From: Mauremys mutica
Taxonomy: Eukaryota > Chordata > Testudines > Geoemydidae
Length of the DNA stretch: 64,000 bases
Direction of reading: 5' to 3'
Assembly (NCBI RefSeq): GCF_020497125.1
Contig: NC_059079.1
Coordinates: forward strand, 12,419,553-12,483,552
In this document: in pieces, positions 12,562 through 25,609 of the stretch
Position numbering within the stretch: position 1 is the stretch's first letter
Layout: every line of letters starts with the position of its first letter
Notes under the pieces: model-generated
Databases searched by the model: none
The model's input: only the letters and a program-made list of their open reading frames with translations
Told to the model about the DNA's origin: nothing
Position numbers and translations under genes: made by a program

Positions 12562-12705
12562 AGCCCTGGTCCACCCTGCCAACTTATGTCGGTGTACTTA
12601 TGTCGCTCAGAGGTGTGGAAAATCCACAACCCTCAGCAACAGTTACACTGCCCTAACCCCCAGGGTAGACAGCGTTATGTCGAGGGGAGGGCTTCTCCCA
12701 TATCT
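12562..12705. mobile_element. Partial MITE (CTTATGTCG-type)
   Basis: The stretch begins near 'CCCTGGTCCACCCTG', followed by 'AACTTATGTCGGTG', 'TCGCTCAGAGGTGTG' and 'GACAGCGTTATGTCGAG'. This motif order is one I associate with an abundant turtle DNA-transposon-derived repeat. A matching opposite terminus was not found, so this appears to be a fragment. Confidence 0.5.
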
Positions 12706-14659
12706 AGGCCTTCTTAGCTGGAGCCATGGGGGCCTGTAAGGTGAAGCGCAATGGAATGGGAGCGCTGAGGAGATACTCCCAGGGTTCTTCGTGGAGGAAT
12801 AAAAACAGAAGCTGGCAAGGGGAGAAGGGTTCCAGAATCCTATTCTTGCTGTGGAGTCAGACGTACGTTGATATGGTCCAGCCCAGTGGCAGCCCCCAGT
12901 GTAGCCAGGCGTGACACTCTTAGTGCCTGGGAGTGAGTCCCAGCGGCAGGGAGCTACTAAATGGGAGAGGGCATCCCCAATGCTCTCGTGCCCCAAATCT
13001 AAAAATCGGATCCACGTGAGAGGATCCTTTGTGGGGCCTAAGTTCCACCGAGGTCAAATGGGCTCCACTTGGGCCCAAACAGTCCATCCCCTTAGATCCA
13101 GTTGCCGGAGCACAGGGGCTTTGTTCATAAGTGCCCAGAGCTTGCTGCTAAGGGACAAGGAGAGGAAGCGGTTGGTAAAAGCCTGCTGGGACCACACTCC
13201 CACTCTAGTCACACCTGATGAGAGGAGAGCCGTAGACCTCACACTGCCGAAGCCTTGTGCAAGGAGTTTGTCAGGTCACCACTGCAGAAGGAGGAGGAGG
13301 AGAAGCCAGGTTGGCTGCACTATATGGGGAAGAACAGGCTGTAACTTAAGGCAGTAGAACTAGGGGCCACCAAATGTTGAGCTGCTGAATGGCTGTCACA
13401 GACTGACATTTCCAGTCTTCCCAGGTCACAGCAAAATCCCACAAATCAGCACTGAGCTGGCAGTGAGGTTAAATCATGGGGTGTATCAGATGGCAGCTTA
13501 TGGGGTATGGGAACACTTGACTAGAAAGGGTAAGCCACAAAAGAAACACGGCTCAGAGGTGTTACAGTGAATCAAAGCCCAAAAGGGCCTGCTTTATCCT
13601 GACAAAAGGGGAGGTTTTCCTTTGGCAGTCCTGTGCATTATAATCCAGCCCACACAAGGTTTACGAGACGACTCCCTTCATGAGTCCTCAGAGTTTTTCA
13701 CCCTGAAGGCATTTCAAAGGCCCTGCACGGCTTGGAAATGGTACATGGACTTTGTGGTTGTATTCTTTGAGAGTGGACCAACTGCTGTCTAGGCTTTGCG
13801 AAGCTCTCTGGACAGCACGCAACAATCACACTGGGGCGTTACCATGAAATTCTGGGTCAAGTATTTTTGGGTAGGCTTTTTTATCTGAAAAGGTGAGCTT
13901 GAAAAGCTTCCTGAAGAATCCTCCTAAGACCAAGTATCTTTAAATGCTACAAGTGAAACAGAATTTACTAGCTACACAGCCACACATGGGACTGTGTAAA
14001 AGTTACATGTGGTGTGGGGACATTGGTGCCACCCTGAAAGTTTCAAAGCTTCTTACCACATACGTTGCCTTTTAAATCTCTATTCCTCCAAGATGGAGAA
14101 ACTGCAAACAAGATAAATGCCACTGGCCCCTCATTGTAAGGAGATTTGTTCCAGGATGCTTGTGCCTGCCATGTCACTGGATCTTGTCTTCTTACCAGTC
14201 TGCAAGTGACCATGTGCACTTGATGTAATGCAAACACACTCGCTGGACAATGAACAAATATATATCTTAGTCCCATGTCCTTAGAGCATTCCTTTCCATA
14301 GGACACACCACAAATGACTTGCAGAGTCTTTGATTAAAACTGCCTTGTATATGGCGTATGACTGGAATTGCAGATTAAGATCCCATTTGACTGGTCGGGG
14401 CTTTTCAAGATCACATCCATGCACCACTTCCCAAGGCATCTTTGGGAGAAAGTTGCTGCACACCATTGTGCAGTAAAACTGTTCTTTGAACCTCTTACAA
14501 AGGAAATATTTTGAGTGAACTAACAGAATTTGGAAACACATGTCTCTAAGTCTCATCAGACCGGCCAGAACTGACCAGTTTAAATTGAATTAATTAATAA
14601 GTACATTCACTCCCATAAGTTCCAGGCTAGCAATTTAAAGGTTGGATGGTGACACATGA
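12706..14659. other. Unassigned non-coding sequence
   Basis: No repeat or exon recognised. The 148-codon plus-strand frame at 12911-13357 has no recognisable domain and ends in a run of arginines encoded by a GGA/GAA-rich tract, so it is not called as a gene. Confidence 0.4.
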
Positions 14660-14780
14660 AAGAACATTTGGCACTTATACAGCACTTTAAAACTTCCGTG
14701 TGCTGCACGGGCATCAATTAACCCTCACAGCATCCTTGTTCTGCCTCCATTTTACAGCTGGAGAAATAAAGTGGATTTGC
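14660..14780 (-). repeat. MIR-like CORE-SINE fragment, antisense
   Basis: On the plus strand 'TTAACCCTCACAGCATCC' is followed by 'CTCCATTTTACAGCTGGAGA', the reverse complement of the MIR core and 3' part. The tRNA-like end is missing, possibly interrupted by the MITE that starts about 13 bp further on. Confidence 0.65.
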
Positions 14781-14792
14781 CTAACAAAACAC

Positions 14793-14902
14793 AGGCTTTG
14801 CTTACGCACACAAATTGCACCAATTTAACTCAGCTGATTGAAAGCAGATCAGTTTCTAAAGTGATCCAGTTAAATTGGTGCAACGCATGCATGTAGACAA
14901 GG
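14793..14902. mobile_element. Short palindromic MITE, about 110 bp
   Basis: Perfect 16-bp inverted arms, TTGCACCAATTTAACT at 14815-14830 and its reverse complement at 14868-14883, are separated by 37 nt. The outer ends (GGCTTTGCTTACGCA... and ...ATGTAGACAAGGC) are weaker inverted repeats. The right end resembles the GTAGAC-type ends of other MITEs here. No coding potential. Confidence 0.7.
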
Positions 14903-15069
14903 CGGCAGGGAGTCAATGGCTGGGCCAGGAGTAGAGCATGGATCTGGGATCCAGGAACTCACCACTGGATAACTCTGCCCTCCAAGTTTATATATATTCC
15001 TGTAGAGGTGGTAATGGGCCAGACACCACCGTATATACAGGAAACACTCACAATTTAGACAAGCAAAAA

Positions 15070-15384
15070 AACAGGGCTGGAGCACGGATGGAAAAAATTA
15101 GCAGGTGCTTAGCACCCACCAGCAGCCAAGCTCCGCCCCCCCCGCCCCCCCCCCCCCCCCGCAGCACCTCTTGCCTGCCTGCAGCCCTGCTGATCAACTC
15201 CTCTCCCTCCCTCCCAGTGCCTCCCAACCACGGCATGCAGGAGGCACTGGGAGGGAGGAGGAGGATTGGGGATGGGGTGGAAAGAGGCAGGGAAGAGGGT
15301 GCAGGGGTGAGGCCGGAACAAGAAGAGGTAGAGTTGGAGCAGGAGCTGGGGTGTGGGGCAGGGGTGTCCAGCACCCCCCAGGTA
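15070..15384. repeat. Putative GC-rich interspersed repeat with poly-C tracts and hairpin
   Basis: The block runs from a GGGCTGGAGCA motif to a GTCCAGCACCCCCCAGG motif. It contains C8 and C16 runs (15136-15143, 15145-15160) and a perfect 19-bp inverted repeat (15206-15224 with 15240-15258, loop 15 nt). I associate this arrangement with a turtle repeat family, but no target duplication was found. Frames of 103-149 codons on both strands here, rich in proline or glycine, come from skewed composition. Confidence 0.5.
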
Positions 15385-17584
15385 TAGAGGAAGTCTGCTT
15401 CTATGCATACAATCAAGCATATCTACCTAAAGTTGTATATACACGAAATACGATTTTTTTAAAATATACTAAGATCAAGTTTCCGCTAACTCCCCCACAA
15501 GCTATCCCACTGACTGCTGGCCTACGTACGATGCTTTGAGCTTTCAAAACAGTGCCCTGATCTGGAATCCTCGTGGAAGGATGCAGCCCTACAATGCCTT
15601 AGCACTGAGCTGAGCTCGAATGGCAAGAGACCTCTATAGAGAATTGCCCTAATGGCTATTTGAGCTCTGGCTCACGCTGGCTAGGGATCCCATCCTCCGA
15701 CAGCGGGCCACTACATTCCTGCTGCAGCGGATCCTGGGGGTGGGCACTTTCTTGCTCCTTTCCACGTTCAAAGGGATGCTTTCATGTTTTAATTATTATA
15801 TTTGTCTGTTGTCCAGCACCTTGGGCAGGGGCACCAAGAAAAAAAACCACAACATTAATTGTTCCTATAAACCATTCTTGTGCATCTCCCCGGCTACAAG
15901 GGGCTTGATTACAAGTCTTGCAATACAAACCGATCCCATCTATAGGGCTGTGAATGTTACTACAAGCACAGCTGCTTTCCCTACATAGCTAGGGCTTCTG
16001 CTCCTAGCGGCTAGGAGTTCGGCCTGGCTGCCGCAGCACACGGTCTCTGCTTTATAGGAAGGCTAGTCGGTTTCAAATCCAAATCAATCCATGATGAAAT
16101 GTTGCTCCCATGGATTGAGATCAGCATCGACCTGCTAGGAGTGCACGTTCCTGCTCACCTGAATAGAGATTTAGCACCACCTGTGCAAATGCCTGGAGGA
16201 AGTGAGGACGCCAATGGACTGGGTGGGGTCAAAATTAAAGGCTAAAATCTGACTGATTGTACTTACTCCACCTCCACATCCCTCCATTCCTGAAGTTACC
16301 CCTCCAAGCAATTTGTTTTAATGCTGTCCCCACATCAAAGTCCTACTCTGCCTGGTTTCCCCAACCTGTTCTGCAACCCCCCCGCCCCACACACACACTT
16401 AATCCTCAAAACCAGTCTTGACTAATCCCTTTGTGCCATATGGTGCTTGAACCATTCAGATCCCAAATATGCTTCCAGATATTTAAAGCTGAATGTGGCA
16501 GCACCTTGTAAGTGCTGCAACAGCAGCAGCAGCTGGCACAAAATTCCAGGGCTCCGGGGAAAGAAGGTAAGGGATTGGACCTTTTCTCCCACCCAGAAAC
16601 TCTGCTCCCCTCCCTTCCCTCTCAACCTTCAGAGTGAGTCATGTCAAGGTCAGCTCTGATGCAAAGATGCTTGAGAGGCTAATAGGGAAAGACTCAGGCC
16701 TCTGTTGCAAACCATACAACATTCCCAGGTTCTCACGAAGGGCTGGTCCAGCACATTGAACATTGCTTAGTGATGGTCCAGCAAACATTTCTCAACTGTT
16801 CAACCTCCATTCATCCACAAGACTTTTCCTCTTCTCTTCCATTCCTCTCTGAAATACACTATATTCTTGTAAATCACATGGCGGCTGCTTAGAGCGTTGC
16901 ACCACTGCTCTTGTATCAAAGGAATTTCTGCAGCCACAGAAGAGCAGGGAGGAGCACAGGTTAGATGGGGGATGTGGGGACAGATGAGAAAATATTTTCT
17001 ATGGGGCAGGTTTAGAATAAAAACTTTCTGTAGGCTCAAGGTTTTTTTTTTTTTTATCTGGGCAAGGTAACAGACTCAGGAGGCCAAGAGCTACGTTTCC
17101 CCCTTCTCACAGCTTTTCCTCAGATCGGATTTGTAATCAGGCCTGAACACAAATTAGGCTCAATTTAGGGGGTGGGGGTGTATCTGGCCTCCCAATACAA
17201 TGCAGCAGTAATGGCTGAATAGTGCACACCTAGCGCCAATTTCCCCTCACACTGTCTGTTTTTGCAGTTGCATATGTTAACCAGCACTGCAGCATCTGGA
17301 CACCTTAAATTATTATTACTGCCAAGAACACTGAAAAGTGACCACCACCCACGTAAGGTGATTAATGACTACTAACCAACTCTACCCAGGGGGTATATCT
17401 ACAGCTCATCTCCCTGCCGCGACGAACACACCGAAACAGATGGACCATGCACCATGTCCTGAGTAGCAGCGTTTGGTTTAGCTCTTAAGTCCTATAAATA
17501 TCTGCAAGAAAATGACTAACCTGCAGATTCTTTTGGTTTGCAGCAGAAGCACCACTGCTTCACCTCTGGAAATTAGCTCCTTTC
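15385..17584. other. Unassigned non-coding sequence
   Basis: No exon or clear repeat. There is a small perfect palindrome, CTCCTAGCGGCTAGGAG, near 16001-16017, and a T14 run at about 17042-17055. Confidence 0.4.
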
Positions 17585-17715
17585 CATCAGTAGGTCTCCA
17601 AGTCCTTTACAAAGGAGACCATATCCCCATTTTACAGATGGCGCAGTGGGGAAGTGACTTGCTAAAGCTCACCCAGCAGAGCGAGGAATAGAACCAGAGC
17701 CACAGCACCTCCGAT
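17585..17715 (-). repeat. MIR-like CORE-SINE, antisense
   Basis: Plus-strand landmarks 'CCCCATTTTACAGATGG', 'GAAGTGACTTGCTAAAGC' and 'GAGGAATAGAACCAGAGCC' are the reverse complement of the MIR core and head, in order. Confidence 0.8.
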
Positions 17716-19345
17716 TGCAACAACTAGATGTGACTGGGTATGGTTAAGGGATCCAGGAGATCTGGCACCTGTTAAACTCACCTCAGCACAACACTAACAC
17801 CATATTACAGGATGCAACAACAAACAAACAGGCAAAATTTCAGTCCACACACTGACGAGGGCTTTTTAAAACAAGTACGGGGGCCTGTTTCCACGGAGTA
17901 ATTGGTTTACTGCAATTATGTGTAGTGTGCAGCTCCAGAAGCCAGTCTCCCAGAATCAGGACTTACTGAAGGCATTTTCAAGTTAATAGACTAGCTCGAG
18001 TGACAGAGTAAATTTGAGGTAAGCTACCGGGTAATTCAGCACTATTTGCTATCATTGGTGGGTTTCTCCACACTCTGAAAAAGCCAGAGACTAATCTAGC
18101 ATAGAGGCCAGTCAGATTTCAAACTACTGGTAGGAAGGTCCTTTGGCTCGGAAGAGGATAGGTCAGAGCAGTCTGATTTCCAGAGTGATTTAACTCTTAG
18201 GTGCGTTCCAAAGGAGGATACAGAGCGCGCATGCGTACGGGAGACAAGGGGTGGGGGAGAGGGATTAATTATGGCAACTGTACAGTGAGAGGGGAAGGAA
18301 ACACCGATGCAGCCTCATCTCTGCATCAACACAATGCAAGACTTCCAAGGACAAATCATTACATCTTTCAGCTACTGTTAGCCAAGGACGTCTTGTTTTC
18401 CCTTCAGCAGGCATCTTGCTGTCTTCAAGATTTCAGCTACATCAGCCAAATTCCCACCCCCAACAAACTGTCTGGACCACTAGCCAGAATGTTACGTTGG
18501 TCTCCAGTTTGGGAGGTTCCGCTGAAATGCACTCGATGCTGTGAAGTTCTTGAGTGCTACATGGGGATTTACCTACACAACACACTCCCGTTAACATCTC
18601 TGGGGCAAAACCACAATTAAATCCTCCCACAGTGCCCAGAAAATTTCACCTTTCAGCGTCTACCACCCTCACATCCCATGCTTGCTTCCAGATTTTTATT
18701 CCACCAGGGGGTTAAAAAGCCAAGAAGCCTTGCCATTGCTTACTGCCTAATAAAGCATGAGGAAGGACCTCTGTGTTGGACCCAAAATTTTACTTACTGT
18801 AGCCTACCTTGGATTTTGCTTGTTCCTAGATACTCTCAATACCCGCTACTCTAACTGCCTCTGCAGTACAAACTTCCAAGCTGCAGGTGGGGGAACCCCT
18901 TATCGAATAAAGCTCTGCAACATTGCACATTTCTTCGTAGCAAGATTTTGTAACTTAAAAACAAAGATCCTGATCCTGCTGAGACTTGCACTTGCTTACT
19001 GGACCCTAAATCAAAACCCTACTTTTTTTTTTTTTAAGCTTACCAGTGTTTGAGTAATGAATCTGAAGAAAATGCCCCCCAACCCATGAGATTTTTAGCT
19101 TGCAAAGGAACAGTCAGTTTGGTAATGCAAACACTACATTGTTCCTAATGTTTGCAAAATTCATTTCTTTTAAAGATGCCTCCCCTTCAAAAGAAGAGTT
19201 AATACAAGTTGGACACATTTGTGAATCAGTTAAAAAAAAGTCAGCTTAGGGAAGCAGGCTCACAAGTAACCCTAACACACCAGGGTTCAAAACCTTGACT
19301 TCTTCACACAATAAATTGGAGCATGATGCAGGAAAATAAGCCCTA
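17716..19345. other. Unassigned non-coding sequence
   Basis: The longest frame is 139 codons on the plus strand (18201-18620), without a recognisable domain. Nothing else identified. Confidence 0.4.
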
Positions 19346-19618
19346 GGGCTAGTCTACAGTGGCAACGCTAAAGCGCTGCAGGGCTTTAACATGGCTTGTG
19401 TAGTCACGGCAGAGCGCAGGGAGAGAGCGCTCTCAGCACTGTAAAAAATAAAAACCAAAACCACCTCCATGAGGGGCGCAGCTACCGGCTCCCAGCGCTG
19501 GTGCACTGTCTATACTGGGGTTTTACAGCGCTGAAACTTGCTGAGCTCAGGGGAGTGTTTTTTCCACACACTGACTGAGAAAGTTGCAGTGCTGTAAATT
19601 GCCAGTGTAGACAAGCCC
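19346..19618. mobile_element. MITE, 273 bp, with 20-bp terminal inverted repeats
   Basis: The left end GGGCTAGTCTACAGTGGCAA pairs with a right end that reads GGGCTTGTCTACACTGGCAA on the other strand, 18 of 20 matching. Flanking trinucleotides are CTA and TTA, compatible with a degraded 3-bp duplication as in PIF/Harbinger elements, but this is weak. The interior repeats GCGCTG and CAGCGC motifs. No coding capacity. Confidence 0.85.
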
Positions 19619-22600
19619 TTAGTAGCAGGAGATTTTAGTTTATCACTTTCAAATGGCAATATAAACAATGGGGGGTGGGCACTGATTTTAAAAAGGACTT
19701 AATATTACTGGGTCTTGTTTAGACACCCCCCCCCCCCCAAGACCATGTTAAAGAAACACTGGTTTTGGAGTGGAGGGAAGAATCCAAAGGATTAAACAGA
19801 AAACATTGAGATGAGGAAGGGAATTAAATGTGTGTGATTAAGTTGTCAGATCTGTTCAACTCAAACAAGAAACATGGTCAAATATCTCAGCACTGGTTGA
19901 ATTTGACTTGAACCCAGGAAGTAACAGGGATTTGATAAAACGGGAAGTTCTTGTGACTACAAACTGCCCATAGAAGCTTCCTGCTAGGACTGCTTATTTA
20001 TTTTGCTTTACAGGGTACTTGATTTATCAGAGGCTGCTGGTCCCTCTGTGCATTCAGTGCTGGAGCCTGGACCATTGAGACTGTTCACATGAGGGAGACA
20101 ATTCCATCTGCTCAGGAGAACTGGTGCAGTTCAACAGGCACCGTTTTCATCTAGATTCTCAGCAGGGCTGCATTTCTGCTTAATTTTCAAACCAACTGGG
20201 AAAGACCAGGGATCTCCCCCCCACCATATACAGTCTTAACCCTAATGTGTATGTCTGAATTGAGCAGGCAAGGACCCAGTGTAATTGTCACCTTCTATTA
20301 TTCTTCTGGAAACTTTTTGTTGGCTGGGTGTTAGCACCTCCCAGCATTACATGGGGGAAGTATATGCTTCTCTGGAATCCAGAGTTGTCTTACGCCATCA
20401 GACTGACACCTAGAGACTATTATTCCTAACAGAGCCCACGTGCCCCTTGGCTTCGAGTACTATCTTTTGGAATTCTCTCAGTTATTGCCTAGTAACTGAA
20501 TGTTTGATTTCAGCCTCATCTCATGCATCTTTCATTATTAGATATTCACCACAACAAGAAGAGGATCAGACTCAAGAGCAGACTGCAGCAGTATGGCATG
20601 TTGAAGACACATGAGTGAAGACAGGCCCCACAGCTTATTTAACGCTGGCAGACTCCCAACCTGAAGTTCCACCTAGGAACCTCTGAGCTTCTGCTTGAAG
20701 GCATCTTAAATATAGACAAAGCCAAGCAACAGTTAGGGAGGCTCATGTCAGAGGCTAGGGAATCCATCAAAGTGGATGCTGTTATGGAGACTGAGTATAG
20801 AGGGTTCCTCATCGAATTGCTACATTAATGACACAAAACTGTGCCCATAAGCAAGAGGATGGATGACCAGGAGAACAGACTGATGCAGCAGAGCTGGCAA
20901 ATCTTTGTGGTGCAGAGGTGGCTTTGCCCCACAGTAGCAAAACATGGCCAAAACTGCTCACATGAAGGGCATGTTTTCCTCTGCAGCACATCTCATGTAC
21001 TCCTGCTATGCGACATATGGCTGTTCTCAGTAACATGGTCCTGGTGCAGGCAACTCCAAGGAAGTCAAATGGTGCAATGTTTTATTGGGTGATGGAACAC
21101 TGGTTAACCTGAGATGGTTCTAACTCAGTGGTGATAGCTTCTAGGGGTACTCCTCTCGACTAAAGCTGTCCCAGGGCTTTTCAGAACACTGCAGGCTGCA
21201 ATTTGGCATGCCTTGGCCAGCTATAGGATAAGACCTTTTACCTCATTACAGACACAATGGCCTATGTTCAAATAGCCACAGATGTGCATGACATGAAGTG
21301 GGTATTTTTAAAAAAACACATCTGCCTCACCCAGCCATCTCCTCCTCCTCCACTCCACAAACCCAGAATCTACAGCGGGGGGGAGGGGGGGGGGCGGAGA
21401 GAAGAGAGAGAGAGCACGCGCTGTCCACTGCACTACAGGAAACAATGAAACCTGGTGCACCAACAAGGCCTACCAGCTTGCAATGAACAGTGACTGTGGG
21501 GGTGTGAGCTTGCACAGCTATAGATTTTTTTTTTCAAGCTGTGCATTCACATTTTATGATTTGGGAACAAAACTGGATTGAGGAGAAAGTTGGCAGAAGG
21601 CTGTGGGAGCTAAAATCTGGAGGGTTTTCACACTGCTAGCTCCTTGTACTAGATGTTTTCCTGTGGAGCACTGGAGTAAGTCAATCTGGCCTCTGCTGGA
21701 TTTCTATCAAATTCATGTTTTGGTATGATGGACGACCAAAGTTCAAGAGAGGCCCAGTGCTCGAACAGCAGAGTTGTGACACATCTGTATGGAGGCGCTC
21801 AGCTTCTTGACACCTGGCTTTTGAGTTTATGACTAGTACAATTTACATGCACTAAAATTACATTTAAAAAATCTTTTCAATTTTGTTATGTACAACAATT
21901 TGCATCATTCAATGGGTGAAACTGGGGGCTTAGTAATGAGATATGGAGACTTTCAACTGAGATCACAGGTTCATATCAGGTTAGACTGGAAATGACTAAA
22001 GTCTGTTCAATACCCTTTGTTAGCACTAACTTCTGGGTTTTGGGGAAGGGGAGGGAAGGGATGGGAAGCAGGCAGCACACACAACCTCTGTCCTGTAGGT
22101 ACCCCAGGAAAACAACAACTACTGCATTTGTAAGCCAGACCCTGTTCAATAAATAAAAACACAAACTCAATGATTTCCTCAGACATTGGGGCATTTAATG
22201 AAGGCATCAAAGCAGTATGTGAAAACCAATGAATATACTCAATATTTTAGTGCAAACCTATGAGAGAGGACTTAGCTACAAGCAGGGCAATTCCCATCAT
22301 GGGAAAGCTTTTTCCACATAGCCAAAGGAAGTGACATCAGAAGCCGGGGCTTTTATTAGCACAGCACCCTGCTAAGCTTTACAAAGCAGCCATGTGGATT
22401 CTAAAGGTTCTCTTATCGCAGGGAAGGGCCCCTTCAAATCTTCCCCCAGGCTGCAGCTTTTGTAGTGCCTTTACCGCCACAGCCTTGACTGGATTCGTTA
22501 ACTATCGTCGTTAAGCTGGGCCTCCTTCGAATGGAATTACTGCAGATTTTACCGTGAGGCAATAACAGCGAAATCGCCCCTTCACTGGGCCATAAAGGGA

Positions 22601-22905
22601 CTTGCGAAAACAACATAATGCAGCTGGGATGCAATCACAATGATTAGCTTAAAAAAAAAAAAAAGGTCGTTTGAGAATATTTTGATAGCTCTGCCAAAAG
22701 ATGCCTTTCCATTTCCAACACACACGGGTTCATGGTGAGAAAAAGGAACGGGAAAGAGTTAAAACCCCACATATGCCATGGAAAGAATGAGCTGACATGA
22801 CCACAGGGAGCAACAAGGCCAAGAGTGAGGCCCCCCCCCCATTCATCAGGCACGGTCCAGGGCTTCAGCGTGGATCGTTCAACCAAGAACAGGGCTATCC
22901 AGTCT
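19619..22905. other. Unassigned non-coding sequence
   Basis: Contains a C13 run at 19726-19738 and a G-rich tract at about 21376-21396. No exon or repeat family recognised. Confidence 0.4.
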
Positions 22906-23154
22906 GTGTGTATATCTACGCTGCAGCCAGAAGTGGGACTGCAGTTCAGGCGGGTGGACCCGTGGCTGGCTTTAATCTAGCTCGACTGCTAAAACTAGCA
23001 GTGAAGACATGGCGACACCAACCCAGCACCGGGCTACACAAGCATGTCCAATCCCCAGGGTACATACCCTTGTCCCTAGTCTGCACCGCGTATCTTCACT
23101 GTTACTTTTAGCGAGCTAGCTATGGTACGCCTCCAACTGCAGTGTAGAGACAGC
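22906..23154. mobile_element. Degenerate MITE, about 250 bp
   Basis: TATATCTACGCTGCAG at the left and, on the opposite strand, GTCTCTACACTGCAG at the right form imperfect inverted ends. The interior has 'AGCTCGACTGCTAAAACTAG' and 'TAGCGAGCTAGCTATGGTAC', motifs of a MITE type I know from turtles. More decayed than the copy at 19346. Confidence 0.65.
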
Positions 23155-25499
23155 CTATAGTAGAAAGAGAGTAGGGAATGGAGACCTACCTTACCCCAGC
23201 CTATAAACAGATTTCTTACTGGGATCTCTACTATAAGGAAAGGGGGAGATTTAGATCAATATTTTCAAGACTAACTAGTGATTCTGACTGTCCAACTTGA
23301 GACACCCTCAAGGATTTTTTTGAGTGGATGGTTGCTCAACACTTTTTGAATCAAATTGCCTTTGAGGGGTCTCTGGTAGGACCCTGCAAAACCGGGGCAC
23401 CCAAATCACTAACTCCTATGTGCAAATCTCAGCCTTAGTGTGTAAAGATGCCAGAATTAAGCAATGAACCGTATCATTCTTGTACATGAAGTGTTTTGCA
23501 CGGCATGTTCAACATTCCGACTTCGTAAAGGGACATAATCCACAAGTTTCTAACAATAGAAGTAAACGTTGCTAGTAACACCTCTGATTACTGTAACACA
23601 AAGATCAGAAAAGACTTTCAGTTTTACCCTGTGAATGTGACAGCAGGACAGCTTCACCAGTCCGCTTTGTGCAAGTCACACACTGCAATAAGGGAGAGAA
23701 AACTACTGAGGAGGGAAAAAAAACCACACACACACGGCTACAAAACCCACAAAAATTAACACAGGGCCTCAGAGGCAGGGACAACTGTGGAAACAACTTT
23801 TAACTCTTTAGACCTAGCTATTTTCAGGCTGATAGTCTCCCTCAATTTACTGTGGGATTCACTTAGATCACAGCCAGTTTTAAAATAAAAACCTAAAATT
23901 CTGATTGAGTTGAAACACGGATGCTTAAAGTTAAGCTCAAATAAATCTGGCTCAGTTCCCAATAACCTCAGACAGTCTCTTCACCCCCTTATTGCTATAT
24001 GAAAGCGCCACACAAACAGAAGAAAGGGTGTAGAGAAGCAGAGGAGACTCTGGGCTTTTGAATCACATCAAGCTTATTTTGGAAGCCCAAACATGGCTTT
24101 GGAAGCATAAACTTTAACCCTATTTTTAAAATTCTTGACATGAGTCAATGCTTACTCTTGTGGTTAACAAAAAGGCAAGGAATGGTTTGAGTAACTGTTT
24201 AAATCCAGACAGGAAGCTCACCGCCTTACATTAGCAAGGCTTTAAAGAACAGAGAGATTAATTCAAATTAAGGTCGTCAACCACACCCAGAAATCCTTGG
24301 GTGCTTTCCCCCTTTAGGTATAAATTAACATTTAATACTTTCTTCCCAGACACTCCTCCTGTGTCTCATCTCAATTGTTGGAGACTCAGGCAAGTTCTCA
24401 GGTTCCAGACTTTAAATCTGGAACGGGAATACAAATGCAGGATTGATCTGATCAAGCAAACTCCTCTCTGGTCAGCCTAGCTGATCAGCAACACTTCGGC
24501 ATTTTTGTTTATTAGAAACATTTAGACAGAGCAGGGATATCAAATTAGCCTATTTTAGAGCAGGCCTCATGCTGATGGGCTTGTGTATAGATTGAAAATA
24601 GAAAAATTAACTACAATTCAGGCTTCTGGTTTATAATACAAACAACTGTTTAAAAGCTGAGAACTTCTGAAATTCAGTTTAAGATTTACTAGTAAAAGTC
24701 TCTCTTTATGATGAGATGGCCCAATTTCAAACTTCTGTCCACACAGCCAGCCTGGTTTACTTTGCTTTTATACTAGGAAATGGATAGGATGCAAAAAAGA
24801 GAGACCAGAGATCGAGGACCAAGATGGAGGGAGCCAAAACAAAAGTCTTGTTTTTGAGCAAAAGCTTATCTGAAAAATGCCTAAATTTTGGAAATGCCTA
24901 AATTCCAGATCTGGAAAAGGAGAAATTTGCCCAAAGCCAGAGCACACAATAATCTACAATAGGAAAAGACCGCATTTGTAGACATGGTAAATAGTAGCCA
25001 TATATTAAAGGTAAGTGCACTAGATGGACATAACCGGCCAGATTTCATAGTAAAAAAGTTCAATAGGGCAGCCATTCAGCATAGACCATGTAAATAGCTG
25101 TGTAACCTGAATTGCTATTGATATTGTGGAAACGGGTGTTAAGCACAGCTCTGCAATGTAGAATGTATTGTCTAAATCCAATGGGTTCCAACGGAGATCA
25201 CTGAACATTGTTATTCTCACCCTGATGAGAGGATGCTGTCTGTACATATTCCCATCAGCATTAACTGGCACTGCAGAGCTGAGGTCCTCGAAACAGAACA
25301 TCCCACTTCATGTACTGAGGGCGGGGAGGTGAGAATGAGAATATTGAGGTGTAGGGGGAATAAGCAGGACAGTGAGTTAAAACCCTATGGAAGCAGTTGG
25401 TCTGCTGGCCCAAATGGTCTTTTCCGACTCCTAATATTTGAAGTACAATTACTAGCTTCCCTATTGTGGTGGCCTCTTGCTTTCTTCAGCGTACCTGGA
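23155..25499. other. Unassigned non-coding sequence
   Basis: AT-rich, no recognisable repeats or exons. All frames are under 105 codons. Confidence 0.4.
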
Positions 25500-25590
25500 G
25501 CCTTGCATGGATACAAAATTTGTATCTGCATCCAATCCGCGAACATGGTCCACGGATATAAAACAGACATTTGCAGGGCTGTAAGCATAT
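25500..25590. repeat. Putative interspersed repeat fragment (GGATATAAA / GCAGGGCT type)
   Basis: The motifs 'TTTGTATCTGCATCC', 'CCACGGATATAAAACAGA' and 'TTGCAGGGCT' recur in similar order around 45700-45745 (GGATATAAAATCTGTATCCACGCAGGGCT split over that region). That supports a shared repeat family. Family name unknown to me. Confidence 0.4.
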
Positions 25591-25609
25591 CCTTTGTGTG
25601 GGTAGGCCA

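Noticed and set aside
15048..15539. Proline/glycine-rich frames on both strands
   Set aside because: They come from C-rich tracts and a hairpin in a putative interspersed repeat; no domain is recognisable.
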